Below are positions 8,541-19,627 of a stretch of DNA of 64,000 nt, piece by piece; the first letter of the stretch is position 1; each line of letters opens with the position of its first letter. The stretch spans positions 372,001 to 436,000 of the forward strand of contig NZ_JAGEMM010000002.1 in the NCBI RefSeq assembly GCF_017921815.1. The letters run 5' to 3'. The position numbers and the translations under genes were made by a program. The stretch is from Microvirga antarctica. GTDB taxonomy: Bacteria > Pseudomonadota > Alphaproteobacteria > Rhizobiales > Beijerinckiaceae. A model generated the notes under the pieces. The model had not been told where the DNA came from. It saw only the letters and a list, made by a program, of their open reading frames with translations, and did no database searches.

Positions 8541-9446
8541 ATGCCGGTGTATCGTTTTCTCAACCGCGCACGGATCCGTCGAGGCTGTGACCAGGAGGAA
8601 ACGATCAGACATCTCCATCATCCCGGGCCGGTCGCCGGTGCCCGGACCGTGACCGCCGCGGACCGTCCCATTCGCTTGAATTTCCGGCTCGATGCAGGCG
8701 AGCGCGTCGACCACGCCCTTGCAAGAGGGTTCGAAGCCGCCGGTTGCATCGGTGGTTTTGTCGGCTTCGAGGGTGGAACCTGCGCGCCTTTCCAATACGT
8801 CATCCCCGCAGCCTCGCCCGATGACGGGCATGCCGCCTGGTATAGCGCACCGCTCACGCCGGAAGGGCCTGTGGACCTGCGCCAATGCGGTGCGATCGTG
8901 GGGCTACGGGACGGGCAGCTCTATGGTCACTGTCACGGCCTGTGGCACACGGCAACAGGGCTCTGCATGGGCCACATGCTCACCCCACTCTGCGTTCTGA
9001 CGGCTCCCGTCATGGCTGCGGGTTTTGGCTTCCGGAACGCGACCTTCCGCTCCATGCCGGATGAGGAGAGCGGTTTCACCCTGTTCGAGCCAACGGGAGG
9101 CAGCGATCGCGGAGGCGCCCCATCGGCCCTGCTGCTCAGAATTCGACCGAACGAGGATCTCTGTCAGGCCATCGAAGCCGTCTGTGAAGCCCATGGCATA
9201 GAGAGCGCAGAGGTGCACGGGATCGGCAGTCTCAATGAAGTCCGGTTCGCTGATGGTCGGCAGGTCAGTTCTTACGCGACCGAAATCCTGATCCGCCACG
9301 GCCGGGTCGGGCCGGAAGGTCAGGGCGTGCGTGCCCGTATCGACATTGCTGTCGTCGACATGTCCGGCAGGGTCGCCGTGGGTGAGATCGTGCGCGGCGA
9401 CAACCCGGTTTGCGTGACGTGCGAGTTGGTCCTGGTCCCGACCTAA
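8541..9446 (+). CDS. DUF296 (PPC-domain) protein with two tandem modules
   Basis: 301 residues. Two PPC/DUF296-like halves are visible: GCIGGFVGFEGG...LYGHCHGLWH...GHMLTPLCVLTAPVMAAGF, then AEVHGIGSLNEVRFADG...EIVRGDNPVCVTCELVLV. Such domains form trimers and occur in bacterial proteins of unknown enzymology and in plant AT-hook proteins. It diverges from the acyl-CoA synthetase. The start is doubtful: ATG 8541 has GGAG only 2 nt upstream, while a strong AGGAGG at 8591-8596 precedes no ATG, GTG or TTG in this frame. The first residues before RHLHHPGPV may not be translated. Confidence 0.65.
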   Translation: MPVYRFLNRARIRRGCDQEETIRHLHHPGPVAGARTVTAADRPIRLNFRLDAGERVDHALARGFEAAGCIGGFVGFEGGTCAPFQYVIPAASPDDGHAAWYSAPLTPEGPVDLRQCGAIVGLRDGQLYGHCHGLWHTATGLCMGHMLTPLCVLTAPVMAAGFGFRNATFRSMPDEESGFTLFEPTGGSDRGGAPSALLLRIRPNEDLCQAIEAVCEAHGIESAEVHGIGSLNEVRFADGRQVSSYATEILIRHGRVGPEGQGVRARIDIAVVDMSGRVAVGEIVRGDNPVCVTCELVLVPT

Positions 9447-9561
9447 CGGAAGCGCCCGCTTAACCGGCACTCTGCCACACGCGCATGCTGTTGCCGCGTG
9501 ATTGCGCACGGCTTCGCCTCATTCAGCGCCATCGGCGGATAAACCTTTGACCGAGGCGCAT

Positions 9562-9580
9562 AGGTCATATGCGCTGACCT
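9562..9580. promoter_or_regulatory. Inverted repeat AGGTCA-N7-TGACCT upstream of the small-gene pair
   Basis: A perfect 6-bp palindrome with a 7-nt spacer lies about 100 bp upstream of the 77-residue gene. The arms and spacing look like an operator for a dimeric regulator. No adjacent regulator gene is obvious. Confidence 0.4.
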
Positions 9581-9682
9581 TTATACCGCAGCGCAGCAAA
9601 GCGTGTAGATTGGTGTCAACAAACAACAACGACGGAAGCGCTCGGGATCATCGGTGTCCAACCACGCCAGGAGATGAACCCT

Positions 9683-9916
9683 ATGTCTATCGCAAGCCCG
9701 GTCGCCGCGTATTTTGAAGCGACCACTGCAGCCCGCGCCGTCACCCCGTCCCTGGCCGCCCGTGCGAAAGCGCTGGTGTCAGGCATCGTCGAGGCAATCT
9801 CCCTCGCCAATGAGCGGCGCGCTCACCGGGAAATCGGCCGCTTCATCGTGAACAATGGCGGCGTCTTCAACGACACCATCGAACGCCAGCTCGGCGAGCG
9901 CTTCAGCCAGCGTTAA
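9683..9916 (+). CDS. Small conserved-looking protein, 77 aa
   Basis: Begins MSIASPVAAYFEATTAARAV and ends with a charged helix-rich part (ANERRAHREIGRFIVNNGG). AGGAG lies 9 nt upstream of ATG 9683; ATG 9674 is in frame but abuts the site. It precedes a DUF1127 protein by 64 bp and resembles the small helical proteins often paired with it. Function unknown. Confidence 0.65.
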   Translation: MSIASPVAAYFEATTAARAVTPSLAARAKALVSGIVEAISLANERRAHREIGRFIVNNGGVFNDTIERQLGERFSQR

Positions 9917-9934
9917 TTTGCCCGCATCCGATCT

Positions 9935-9960
9935 CCCCGGTCCCCCGGGGCATCCTTTTC
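9935..9960 (+). terminator. Weak hairpin between the two small genes
   Basis: Stem CCCCGG/CCGGGG (9935-9940 with 9945-9950), loop of 4 nt, followed by CATCCTTTTC. It could attenuate transcription into the DUF1127 gene or stabilise the upstream message. Confidence 0.35.
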
Positions 9961-9979
9961 GTCTCCGAAAGTTCATTCC

Positions 9980-10186
9980 ATGTTGATGTCGATCGTGATG
10001 AAGAAAGTGCAGACCTGGCTCTCGTACCGGGAGACGGTGTTCGAGCTCGAAAGCCTCGGCGAGCGCGAATTGTCGGATCTCGGAATCGGCCGCCGCGACA
10101 TCAAGCGTGTCGCCTTGCAGGCCGCCAATGCCGCCCATTTGTCGACGGGCAGCGCCCAGAACCTCGTGCCGGCGCACGAGGCCTGA
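9980..10186 (+). CDS. DUF1127 (YjiS-like) small protein
   Basis: 68 residues with the DUF1127 pattern: TWLSYRETVFELESLGERELSDLGIGR. Proteins of this family in Rhizobiales bind RNA or affect phosphate and carbon metabolism in the cases studied. The start is ambiguous (ATG 9980, 9986 or 9998), without a strong ribosome site. It ends 9 nt before the convergent aldo/keto reductase stop. Confidence 0.8.
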   Translation: MLMSIVMKKVQTWLSYRETVFELESLGERELSDLGIGRRDIKRVALQAANAAHLSTGSAQNLVPAHEA

Positions 10187-10195
10187 GCCACCCCT

Positions 10196-12434
<2,239 letters not shown>

Positions 12435-12444
12435 GTCGCTTGCC

Positions 12445-12466
12445 TTGTTCAATGAATGTTGAACAA
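12445..12466. promoter_or_regulatory. ArsR-type operator 1 (MFS side)
   Basis: Perfect inverted repeat: TTGTTCAA, 6-nt spacer, TTGAACAA. The core TTCAA-N6-TTGAA is shared with operator 2, centre to centre 53 bp away. It overlaps the predicted -10 (12465-12470, minus) of a promoter whose -35 TTGACA is at 12488-12493 (minus), so bound repressor would block the MFS promoter. Confidence 0.7.
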
Positions 12467-12497
12467 TTGATTCCCAACCCGACGCTGTGTCAAGGGT

Positions 12498-12519
12498 TAG
12501 TTCAACGCCTCTTGAACTA
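12498..12519. promoter_or_regulatory. ArsR-type operator 2 (arsR side)
   Basis: Perfect inverted repeat: TAGTTCAA, 6-nt spacer, TTGAACTA. It has the same half-sites and spacing as operator 1. It covers the presumed -35 (TTGAAC, 12512-12517) of the arsR gene, implying autoregulation. Confidence 0.7.
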
Positions 12520-12546
12520 CCTCCATGGCGTGGTTAGTCTCCCGCC

Positions 12547-12867
12547 ATGAGCACGCTGCCGCATCCCCGTCTCGACGAACTCGACCTCGCCCAGGTGCTG
12601 GCAGCCCTCGGTGACGAGACGCGGCTTGCCATTGTCGGAACGCTGGCGGCCAACGACGACGACGCGATGACCTGCAGCCAGTTCCTGCACCTCGGCTCGA
12701 AGACGGGGCTCAGCTATCATCTGGCCAAGCTGCGGGAAGCGGGGCTTGTCAATGTGCAGCCAGAGGGCACCAAGCGCCTCATCAGCCTGCGCCGTGCGGA
12801 TCTGGACGAGCGCTTTCCCGGCTTTCTGGCCTCGATCATCGCCTGTCGGCCAAAGAAACCTGCCTGA
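12547..12867 (+). CDS. ArsR-family transcriptional regulator
   Basis: 106 residues with a winged helix-turn-helix: AALGDETRLAIVGTL, then the recognition helix GSKTGLSYHLAKLREAGLV and the wing PEGTKRLISL. No Cys pair typical of metal sensing is seen in the metal-binding helix; Cys53 lies in the MTCSQF stretch. So it may sense an organic inducer. It probably represses itself and the divergent MFS-aldo/keto reductase pair through the two palindromes. No ribosome site precedes the ATG; with a -10 at 12535-12540 the message would be nearly leaderless. Confidence 0.85.
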   Translation: MSTLPHPRLDELDLAQVLAALGDETRLAIVGTLAANDDDAMTCSQFLHLGSKTGLSYHLAKLREAGLVNVQPEGTKRLISLRRADLDERFPGFLASIIACRPKKPA

Positions 12868-12894
12868 TGGGCACGCGGGGAGGCTTGGCACGGA

Positions 12895-13569
12895 TCAGGC
12901 AAGCTCCACGGATTTGACGTCCTTCAGGCTCCGGAGCTGCTCGGTGAGGTGGATGGCCTCGTCGTGCGAAATGCGCTCGATCGTGAGGCTGATCTCGTCG
13001 CTGTCGCCGTGGTCGGACGGGCAGGACACGAATTGCCGGAGCGAGTCGAAGCGGTAGCCCAGCGCCTGGCGCGCCACGTCGGTCGTGAAGGCGCCCCGAT
13101 CGGCCATGATCCGGATCTGCGCCGATTGATTCCGGTTGCGGAAGCGGGCTTCCAGCGGCTTGAGGCCTGCCAGGATCACCAGCACGATCACGGTGGTGGC
13201 CGTTGCCGCCATGTACAGACCGCTACCGACTGCAAGGCCGATCCCCGCGACCGTCCAGAGACTGGCCGCCGTGGTCAGCCCACGGATGATTTCACCCCGC
13301 AGGAGAATGGCACCGGCGCCCAGGAACCCGATCCCGGAAACGACCTGCGCCGCAATGCGCGATGGATCGAGATTGACGTTCGGTGTTCCGAGCACATCGG
13401 CGAAGCCGAACGCTGACACGATCATGATGAGGCAGGAGCCGACCGCGACCAGCATATGAGTGCGCAGACCCGCAGCCCAGAGCAGCCGCTCGCGTTCGAA
13501 GCCGATCATGCTGCCAAGGCCGGCCGCCAGCGCGAGGCGGCCCACCATTTCGAGATCTGAGAGTGTCAT
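12895..13569 (-). CDS. MgtC/SapB-family membrane protein
   Basis: 224 residues. Four to five hydrophobic segments occupy residues 1-145, with the family signature [24 protein letters not shown] and [12 protein letters not shown]. The C-terminal part (about 150-224) resembles an ACT-like regulatory domain ([20 protein letters not shown]). MgtC proteins act in the inner membrane in magnesium limitation and modulate ATP synthase or membrane potential in the cases known. Its neighbours give no further hint. Confidence 0.88.
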   Translation of the reverse strand: MTLSDLEMVGRLALAAGLGSMIGFERERLLWAAGLRTHMLVAVGSCLIMIVSAFGFADVLGTPNVNLDPSRIAAQVVSGIGFLGAGAILLRGEIIRGLTTAASLWTVAGIGLAVGSGLYMAATATTVIVLVILAGLKPLEARFRNRNQSAQIRIMADRGAFTTDVARQALGYRFDSLRQFVSCPSDHGDSDEISLTIERISHDEAIHLTEQLRSLKDVKSVELA

Positions 13570-13714
13570 GGATCCGCGATTTTGGGAGGAAAGTCCGCGT
13601 AGCTATGCCTCAGATCAGGCGGCTTTCCAATCGGATGTTAGAACCGACCGAGACCGGAAGCGCCCAAATGGGCTATCAGCTTGGTCCTCATCAACCGCAA
13701 AAGGGATCGCGCCC

Positions 13715-14470
13715 ATGACTGTCGTTCCGAAGATCGCGCTCGTCACCGGCGCTGGCAGCGGCGTCGGACGCGCCGTGGCCCTCGCACTCGTGCAGGCAGG
13801 TTACCATGTGGTGCTGACGGGACGCCGGCAGGCGCCGCTCGCGGCCGTGGCTTCATCGTCCGCAGCGCCCGAGCGCACGTTGGTCGTGCCCAGTGACGTG
13901 TCGGACCCTGACTCTGTGGCAGCCCTCTTTGCCGCGATCCACGCGGCTTTCGGAAGGCTCGACCTGCTTTTCAACAATGCCGGGGTTGGCGCGCCGGCGG
14001 TCCCGATCGAGGACATCACCTACGCGCAGTGGAAGACAGTGGTCGACACGAATCTGACGGGGGCCTTCCTGTGCACCCAGGGGGCCTTCAGGCTGATGAA
14101 AGCGCAACAGCCGCAGGGCGGCCGGATCATCAACAACGGCTCGATTTCCGCGCACGTGCCGCGCCCGCTCTCCGCGCCCTACACGGCGACCAAGCACGCG
14201 ATCACCGGTCTCACTCGCTCCACCTCGCTCGACGGGCGCGCCTTCGACATCGCCTGCGGACAGATCGATATCGGCAACGCCCTTACGGACATGACCCAGC
14301 GCATGACAAAGGGCATCGTGCAGGCCGATGGGTCGTTTGCGATCGAGCCGACCATCGACCCGCAGCGCGTGGCGGACGCGATCGTCTACATGGCGAGCCT
14401 GCCGCTCGACGCCAATGTGCAGTTCATGACCGTCATGGCGACGAAAATGCCCTTTATCGGGCGCGGCTGA
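13715..14470 (+). CDS. Short-chain dehydrogenase/reductase
   Basis: 251 residues. The Rossmann motif TGAGSGVG is at 11-18, NNAG at 87-90, catalytic Ser in NNGSIS (about 143), Tyr156 and Lys160 in the YTATK stretch. It is a cytoplasmic NAD(P)-dependent oxidoreductase of unknown substrate. The frame is open further upstream to 13460, but homology begins at ATG 13715, which has AGGGA 9 nt upstream. It ends 3 nt before the convergent cupredoxin stop. Confidence 0.88.
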   Translation: MTVVPKIALVTGAGSGVGRAVALALVQAGYHVVLTGRRQAPLAAVASSSAAPERTLVVPSDVSDPDSVAALFAAIHAAFGRLDLLFNNAGVGAPAVPIEDITYAQWKTVVDTNLTGAFLCTQGAFRLMKAQQPQGGRIINNGSISAHVPRPLSAPYTATKHAITGLTRSTSLDGRAFDIACGQIDIGNALTDMTQRMTKGIVQADGSFAIEPTIDPQRVADAIVYMASLPLDANVQFMTVMATKMPFIGRG

Positions 14471-14473
14471 GCC

Positions 14474-14959
14474 TCACCTGACGACGACCGTGCCTCTCAT
14501 GCCGGCTTCGTAGTGACCGGGGATGAGGCAGGCATACTCGTATTCTCCGGGCGCGGTGAATTGCCAGACGATCTCGCCGCTTGCGCTGGCGGCGAGACGC
14601 CGGGCGTTCGGATCGTCGTGCGCCATCGCCGGGTCGGCCATCATCGCTTGCTTGTGGGCGGCGTTGTTGGCGGGCGTATCGAGCACGAATTCGTGCTCGA
14701 CCTTGCCGCTGTTGCGCAGGACGAATCGGACCTGCTCGCCGGTCCTGACCTCGACGCGCTCGGGAAAGAACCGCATGGCGCCGTCATCCCGATCGGTCAG
14801 GGTGATAGGTATGACGCGCGATGCCGTCGACGTATCGCCGGCTTTGCCCGGACCCATCTCGCCGTGATGATGGCCGGCACCGCCGGGCGCCGCGATCGCC
14901 ACGGCGGTGGTGAAGAGTGCCGCCGTCAGGCCGGCCGCGAACCAATGCGCAGTGTGCAT
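14474..14959 (-). CDS. Periplasmic cupredoxin (plastocyanin/azurin-like copper protein)
   Basis: 161 residues. A signal peptide covers about residues 1-24, followed by a His-rich stretch (GHHHGEMG). The type 1 copper ligands are visible: His89 (VEHEFVLD), then Cys144, His149 and Met154 in YACLIPGHYEAGM. It probably binds periplasmic copper for storage, delivery or electron transfer. It lies 43 bp downstream of copZ on the same strand, within the copper-resistance cluster, so copper induction through CueR is likely. Confidence 0.85.
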   Translation of the reverse strand: MHTAHWFAAGLTAALFTTAVAIAAPGGAGHHHGEMGPGKAGDTSTASRVIPITLTDRDDGAMRFFPERVEVRTGEQVRFVLRNSGKVEHEFVLDTPANNAAHKQAMMADPAMAHDDPNARRLAASASGEIVWQFTAPGEYEYACLIPGHYEAGMRGTVVVR

Positions 14960-15002
14960 GCTTCCAGATCCTTTTTGTGGAATCGGGCTAGGGGGCTATG
15001 TG

Positions 15003-15263
15003 TCAGAGCCTGTCAGCCGTGGGCGTGTAGCCGGCAAGGGCGATGACCTGACCGAGGCGGGCCGCGTCGACCGCACCCTCGACCGTGACGCGCTTTGCCG
15101 CCGGATCGGCGACGACGCGGGTCCCGGGGAAAGCTGTCTCGATGGCGCTGGTGATGGTGCTGGCGCAATGCCCGCACGTCATGTCCTCGACATGCATCGA
15201 AAGGCCGGAGGTGGTCGCCGCCTGGGTGGCAGCGCCATTGGTATGCTGGGAACAACCGCACAT
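15003..15263 (-). CDS. copZ: Copper chaperone, heavy-metal-associated domain (CopZ-like)
   Basis: 86 residues. A short N-terminal extension with CGC (residues 2-4) precedes a ferredoxin-like HMA domain with the metal site MTCGHC (Cys30, Cys33). It carries Cu(I) in the cytoplasm to CopA or the regulator. AAGGAG lies 6 nt upstream of ATG 15263. It is divergent from copA, and a TTCC-N6-GGAA element with CueR-like half-sites lies in its promoter region. The N-terminal CxC and following His could bind extra metal. Confidence 0.88.
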   Translation of the reverse strand: MCGCSQHTNGAATQAATTSGLSMHVEDMTCGHCASTITSAIETAFPGTRVVADPAAKRVTVEGAVDAARLGQVIALAGYTPTADRL

Positions 15264-15302
15264 GAGAATCTCCTTTTCAAGGCGTGAAGCGACCCTGCGG
15301 CG

Positions 15303-15322
15303 TTCCCATATGGGAAGGTCAA
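15303..15322 (-). promoter_or_regulatory. CueR-like promoter element of copZ (imperfect)
   Basis: Read on the minus strand: TTGACC then TTCC-CATATG-GGAA. The 14-bp palindrome is perfect but the spacer is 6 nt rather than 7, and only one half-site extends to ACCTTCC. The -10 nineteen bases downstream is poor. It may be a weaker CueR site. Confidence 0.45.
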
Positions 15323-15362
15323 GCGACATTCTCAGACACCATCCGCAGCCCGGAATGAGCGC

Positions 15363-15393
15363 TTGACCTTCCTACGAGGGGAAGGTTTATCAC
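15363..15393 (+). promoter_or_regulatory. CueR-type promoter of copA
   Basis: The -35 TTGACC (15363-15368) and -10 TATCAC (15388-15393) are separated by 19 bp, the long spacer typical of MerR-family activation. Between them lies the palindrome ACCTTCC-N7-GGAAGGT (15366-15386), the same half-sites and spacing as known CueR operators. It predicts copper-induced copA expression. Confidence 0.8.
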
Positions 15394-15427
15394 AACAGCC
15401 GACTCGAGATTTCAAAGGAATTCCCTC

Positions 15428-17956
15428 GTGACGGATATGCTTCGCCCACCCACCTTGTCAGCCACAGCGCTCTCCATTCCCGTGGAGGGGATGACGTGTG
15501 CGTCCTGCGTCGGCCGCGTCGAGAAGGCAATTCTGGCGGTTCCCGGCGTGGATCGCGCCGCCGTCAACCTGGCGACCGAACGGGCTGACATTGTCACCCG
15601 CGACGGTGATGTCGCACCCATCCTCGACGCGATCCGCAAAGCCGGCTACGAACCCCGGGAGGAGACTGCCGATCTGGCAATCTCGGGTATGACCTGCGCA
15701 TCCTGCGTCGGCCGGGTCGAGCGGGCAATTTCAACGGTCCCTGGGGTGATCTCCGCCGCCGTCAATCTTGCCACCGAGCGGGCACATGTGCGCTATGTGG
15801 GAGGCGTGGACACCGTTGCTGCCATCCGCGCGGCCTCGGCGAAGGTCGGCTACCCGGCAGAGCCGGTGGGGATCGCCGCCGACCGGCGCGACAGCGAGGC
15901 GACATCCAAGGCTGCCGACACCGCACGCCTGCGCGGCGCCATCGTGGTTGCGGCCATCGCCACGGTGCCGCTGCTGATTTTCGAGATGGGATCGCACCTC
16001 TCGGACGCCCTGCACCATGCGCTCGCGGAAACGATCGGCGAGACCCTAATCGGCTGGCTGAGCTTCATTCTCGCGAGCATCGTCCAGTTCGGCCCGGGGC
16101 GGGTGTTCTACGCGAAGGGATGGCCGGCCTTGATGCGCGGTGCGCCGGACATGAACGCGCTCGTGATGATCGGCACGAGCACGGCCTATGGCTATTCCGT
16201 CATCGCCACTTTCGCGCCATGGCTGCTGCCGGCCGGGATGGACTACACGTATTTCGAGGCCGGCGCGGTGGTCGTGACACTGATCCTCCTCGGCCGCTAT
16301 TTCGAAGCGCGCGCCAAGGGCCGGACGGGCGACGCGATCCGCCGGCTGCTCACGCTGCAGCCCAAAACCGCGCGTGTGGTGCGGGATTCCGAAGAGGCCG
16401 ACGTGCCCGTCGAGGAGGTCCGTGTCGGCGACATCGTCGTGGTGCGGCCGGGCGAGCGCGTGCCCGTCGATGGCCGTGTGACATCCGGTTCGTCATTCGT
16501 GGACGAGTCGATGATCACGGGCGAGCCGATCCCGTCGCAGAAGAATGCCGGTTCCGAAGTCGTCGGCGGCACGGTCAACAAGACCGGCGCGTTCCAGTTC
16601 GAGGCCGCCAAGGTCGGCAGCGACACGGTGCTGGCGCAGATCGTGCGGACGGTCGAGACAGCCCAGGGCGCAAAGCTTCCCATTCAAGCCATCGTCGACC
16701 GGATCACCATGTGGTTCGTCCCGGCGGTCCTGGCATGCGCTGCTGTTACGTTTGTGATCTGGCTCATCTTTGGTCCCGCGCCGGCGCTGAGCTTCGCCAT
16801 GGTCAACGCGGTCGCGGTGCTCATTATCGCGTGCCCCTGCGCCATGGGATTGGCGACGCCCACCTCGATCATGGTCGGCACCGGGAAGGCGGCTGAACTC
16901 GGAATCCTGTTCCGTCGCGGCGAAGCGCTCCAGGCCCTTCGGAATGCCCGGATTGTCGCCCTCGACAAGACCGGCACGCTCACCGAAGGCCGCCCGAAAC
17001 TCACCGACCTGCAGGTGGCCGAGGGGTTCGACGAAGCGGAGGTTCTGGCCCTCGTCGCGTCCGTCGAAATGCGTTCCGAGCATCCCATCGCCGAGGCGAT
17101 CGTTGCGGAGGCGCGTCGTCGCGGACTGTCCTTGAACGAGCCTGGGACCTTCGAGAGCCTGCCGGGATACGGCATTGTGGCCACTGTGCGTGGCCGCACC
17201 CTCGCGGTTGGTGCCGACAGGCTGATGGCTCAGCGCGGTCTCGATGTGGGAGCGTTCCAGGCTGTTGCTCAACGGCTTGGCGAACAGGGCAAGTCGCCGC
17301 TCTATGTGGCCATCGACGGCCGTCTCGCGGCCATCATCGCGGTTGCCGACCCGATCAAGGCGACGACGCCTGAAGCGCTCGACGCGCTTCGCGCCCTGGG
17401 CCTGCGGATCGTGATGATCACCGGCGACAACCGCCGCACGGCCGACGCCATCGCCCGCACATTGGGCGTGGACGAGGTCGTGGCCGAAGTCCTGCCGACC
17501 GACAAGGCATCGGTCGTCAAGCGTCTGCAGGCAGGCGGCGTCGCCGTTGCGTTTGTGGGCGACGGCATCAACGACGCGCCGGCGCTGGCGCAGGCCGATG
17601 TCGGGCTCGCGATCGGCACGGGCACGGACATCGCCATCGAGAGCGCCGACGTGGTCCTGATGTCGGGCGACCTGCGCAACGTGCCCAATGCCATCGCGCT
17701 CTCGAAGGCAACCATCCGCAACATCGTCGAGAACCTGTTCTGGGCGTTCGGCTACAACGCGATCCTGATTCCGGTCGCGGCCGGCGTGTTGTATCCAAAT
17801 TTCGGGATCCTGCTGTCGCCGATGGTGGCGGGCCTTGCGATGGCGCTGTCGAGCGTCAGCGTCGTGGGCAATGCCCTGCGGCTTCGTCGTTTCACGCCAC
17901 CGTTGCGCAGCGCGCGGGAGATTCCGGTGACCCTCCATCCCCAACCGGTCGCGTGA
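15428..17956 (+). CDS. copA: Copper-exporting P1B-type ATPase
   Basis: 842 residues, inner membrane. Two N-terminal HMA domains have GMTCASC at residues 21-27 and about 87-93. The actuator has TGEP. The transmembrane metal site is Cys469-Pro-Cys471 ([11 protein letters not shown]). The phosphorylation site is DKTGT at Asp513, an HP motif lies in SEHPIAEAI, and the hinge is GDGINDAP near 712. It exports Cu(I) from the cytoplasm using ATP. Start is GTG 15428 with AAAGGA 8 nt upstream. cueR follows after 28 bp and is probably cotranscribed. Confidence 0.95.
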   Translation: MTDMLRPPTLSATALSIPVEGMTCASCVGRVEKAILAVPGVDRAAVNLATERADIVTRDGDVAPILDAIRKAGYEPREETADLAISGMTCASCVGRVERAISTVPGVISAAVNLATERAHVRYVGGVDTVAAIRAASAKVGYPAEPVGIAADRRDSEATSKAADTARLRGAIVVAAIATVPLLIFEMGSHLSDALHHALAETIGETLIGWLSFILASIVQFGPGRVFYAKGWPALMRGAPDMNALVMIGTSTAYGYSVIATFAPWLLPAGMDYTYFEAGAVVVTLILLGRYFEARAKGRTGDAIRRLLTLQPKTARVVRDSEEADVPVEEVRVGDIVVVRPGERVPVDGRVTSGSSFVDESMITGEPIPSQKNAGSEVVGGTVNKTGAFQFEAAKVGSDTVLAQIVRTVETAQGAKLPIQAIVDRITMWFVPAVLACAAVTFVIWLIFGPAPALSFAMVNAVAVLIIACPCAMGLATPTSIMVGTGKAAELGILFRRGEALQALRNARIVALDKTGTLTEGRPKLTDLQVAEGFDEAEVLALVASVEMRSEHPIAEAIVAEARRRGLSLNEPGTFESLPGYGIVATVRGRTLAVGADRLMAQRGLDVGAFQAVAQRLGEQGKSPLYVAIDGRLAAIIAVADPIKATTPEALDALRALGLRIVMITGDNRRTADAIARTLGVDEVVAEVLPTDKASVVKRLQAGGVAVAFVGDGINDAPALAQADVGLAIGTGTDIAIESADVVLMSGDLRNVPNAIALSKATIRNIVENLFWAFGYNAILIPVAAGVLYPNFGILLSPMVAGLAMALSSVSVVGNALRLRRFTPPLRSAREIPVTLHPQPVA

Positions 17957-17984
17957 CCACTGTGCAAGACGACGGAGAGACGAG

Positions 17985-18419
17985 ATGAACATCGGCGAGG
18001 CGGCACGCGAAACAGGGCTTTCGGCCAAGATGGTACGCTATTATGAGAGCATCGGGCTCATCCAGCCGGCCTTGCGCACCGAGAGCGGATATCGCGTTTA
18101 TCGCAGCGAGGATATCCACACGCTCCGCTTCATCCGGCGCGCGCGCGGACTTGGGTTTTCGGTCGAGGAAACCGCTGGGCTGCTCGCCCTCTGGCGTGAC
18201 AAGACCCGCGCGAGCGCCGACGTCAAATCGTTCGCCCTGAAACATCTGGCCGACCTCGAGGGCAAGATCGCCGAGCTCGAGGGCATGTGCCGGACTCTTC
18301 GCCACCTCGCCAGCCATTGCCACGGGGACGGCCGGCCCGATTGCCCCATTCTGGACGACATGGCGAGCGTCAGCGCAGTCGGAAAAGCCGCGCCTGCGAA
18401 ACTCGCCCCGACGCGATAG
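17985..18419 (+). CDS. cueR: MerR-family copper-responsive regulator
   Basis: 144 residues. The N-terminal MerR helix-turn-helix (MNIGEAARETGLSAKMVRYYE) is followed by a dimerisation helix and a metal loop with Cys112 and Cys120 (CHGDGRPDC), the same positions as in CueR. It senses Cu(I) and twists the 19-bp-spaced copA promoter into an active form. It lies just downstream of copA. Confidence 0.9.
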   Translation: MNIGEAARETGLSAKMVRYYESIGLIQPALRTESGYRVYRSEDIHTLRFIRRARGLGFSVEETAGLLALWRDKTRASADVKSFALKHLADLEGKIAELEGMCRTLRHLASHCHGDGRPDCPILDDMASVSAVGKAAPAKLAPTR

Positions 18420-18482
18420 GCGCGTGCGAGATTCCATGATGGGCTTCCGGGCGGACACGGCCAGCCGGGACAAGCCAGACCC

Positions 18483-19466
18483 TTAAAGGGCGTAAGGTTC
18501 GATGAGCGTGTGACCGCGCGCAATCGCCGCCACCTCCTTGCTGACGCGACGCACGATATCGTTAGCGGTGGGCGTGAGAATGCGTCCGCGCCTGGTGATC
18601 AGGTACACGTCCCGCCATGCCACAGGGTTGCTCAGCGGGAAGAACCGCAGCAACGGGTTCGGGTTGTTCTCCACCGACATCGCCGGCGCTGTCGTGATGC
18701 CGATTCCGCTTTCGAGAAGCGCCCAGAGTGTCGGATTGGTGGAAACCTCATAGCGCGGCGCCGTGACAGAGGGCGGCAGGTATGCGATCTGGTCGAGAAT
18801 GCGTCCGGTGGCCGTGTCCGAGGTGAGGCCGACGAAATCATATCCGGCAAGATCGGCCCATTCCAACGAGGCTTGTTTCGCGGCGAGTGGATGATCGCTG
18901 CGCGCCAGCAAGCCCATGCGGTCCCGGAACAGCGGGCGGAAATCGAGATCCGTGTCTTCCTCGTCCTTGCTGCCAAAGCCGATATCGACCTCGTTTCGCC
19001 GCACGCGGCGGCGGACATCGGCCGAGTTTCCGTCGCGCAACTGGACATGAAGTCCTGGGTGGTCGGCGAGGAAACTCTCAAGCACTTTGGGAATGACCTT
19101 GATGGCCACGGAGTGGTTCAGCGCAATCCCGATCCGTCCCTTGCGCGCCGAGGCGGCGACCCGGATGTTCTGGATCGCAAGGTCAAAATCGCCGACGACG
19201 CGCTCCGCGATGGGCACGAAGTCCTGTCCTTCCGGGGTCAGGATCACGTTGCGGGTTGTGCGGTCGAAGAGCGAGCTGCCGATGATGTCCTCAAGCTGGC
19301 GGATCGTCATCGTCAGGGAGGGCTGCGACATGTGCAGGTCCATGGCCGCGCGGGTAAAGCTTCTGTGGTGAGCCAGGCGCAGGAAGGCTCTCAGATGCTT
19401 GATCGAGACCGTGTAGGACGCGGGGACCTGAAACGCCTTATCGAGTGGTGAGGGTCGTCGGGTCAC
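18483..19466 (-). CDS. LysR-family transcriptional regulator
   Basis: 327 residues. The N-terminal winged helix (LRAFLRLAHHRSFTRAAMD, then MSQPSLTMTIRQLE) is followed by a two-lobed inducer-binding domain. Start GTG 19466 has GGAGG 9 nt upstream. It is divergent from the 15-kb catabolic island, separated by 161 bp that contain a perfect palindrome, so it is the likely activator of that island. The inducer is unknown but may be an intermediate of the pathway. Confidence 0.9.
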   Translation of the reverse strand: MTRRPSPLDKAFQVPASYTVSIKHLRAFLRLAHHRSFTRAAMDLHMSQPSLTMTIRQLEDIIGSSLFDRTTRNVILTPEGQDFVPIAERVVGDFDLAIQNIRVAASARKGRIGIALNHSVAIKVIPKVLESFLADHPGLHVQLRDGNSADVRRRVRRNEVDIGFGSKDEEDTDLDFRPLFRDRMGLLARSDHPLAAKQASLEWADLAGYDFVGLTSDTATGRILDQIAYLPPSVTAPRYEVSTNPTLWALLESGIGITTAPAMSVENNPNPLLRFFPLSNPVAWRDVYLITRRGRILTPTANDIVRRVSKEVAAIARGHTLIEPYAL

Positions 19467-19523
19467 CCGTTGGCTCCTCCGTTTTCGTGCGCCCGGTGAA
19501 TTATAAGTAAACCACATTAATAC

Positions 19524-19542
19524 GCAAATTTTTTAAATTTGC
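19524..19542. promoter_or_regulatory. Palindrome in the LysR-importer intergenic region
   Basis: GCAAATTT and AAATTTGC arms flank a 3-nt centre (19524-19531, 19535-19542). It is about 60 bp upstream of the LysR start and 86 bp upstream of the binding-protein gene, where a LysR recognition site is expected. Confidence 0.5.
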
Positions 19543-19627
19543 CTCAGCTGGCGGAGTGCGGTCCATTCGATCTAACAGGCCGCTCACGTCCCCTCGATGT
19601 GATGACGCGCCATAACGGGGAACGAAG

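Noticed and set aside
16493..18028. 511-codon open frame on the minus strand
   Set aside because: Antisense to copA; composition typical of GC-rich reverse frames.
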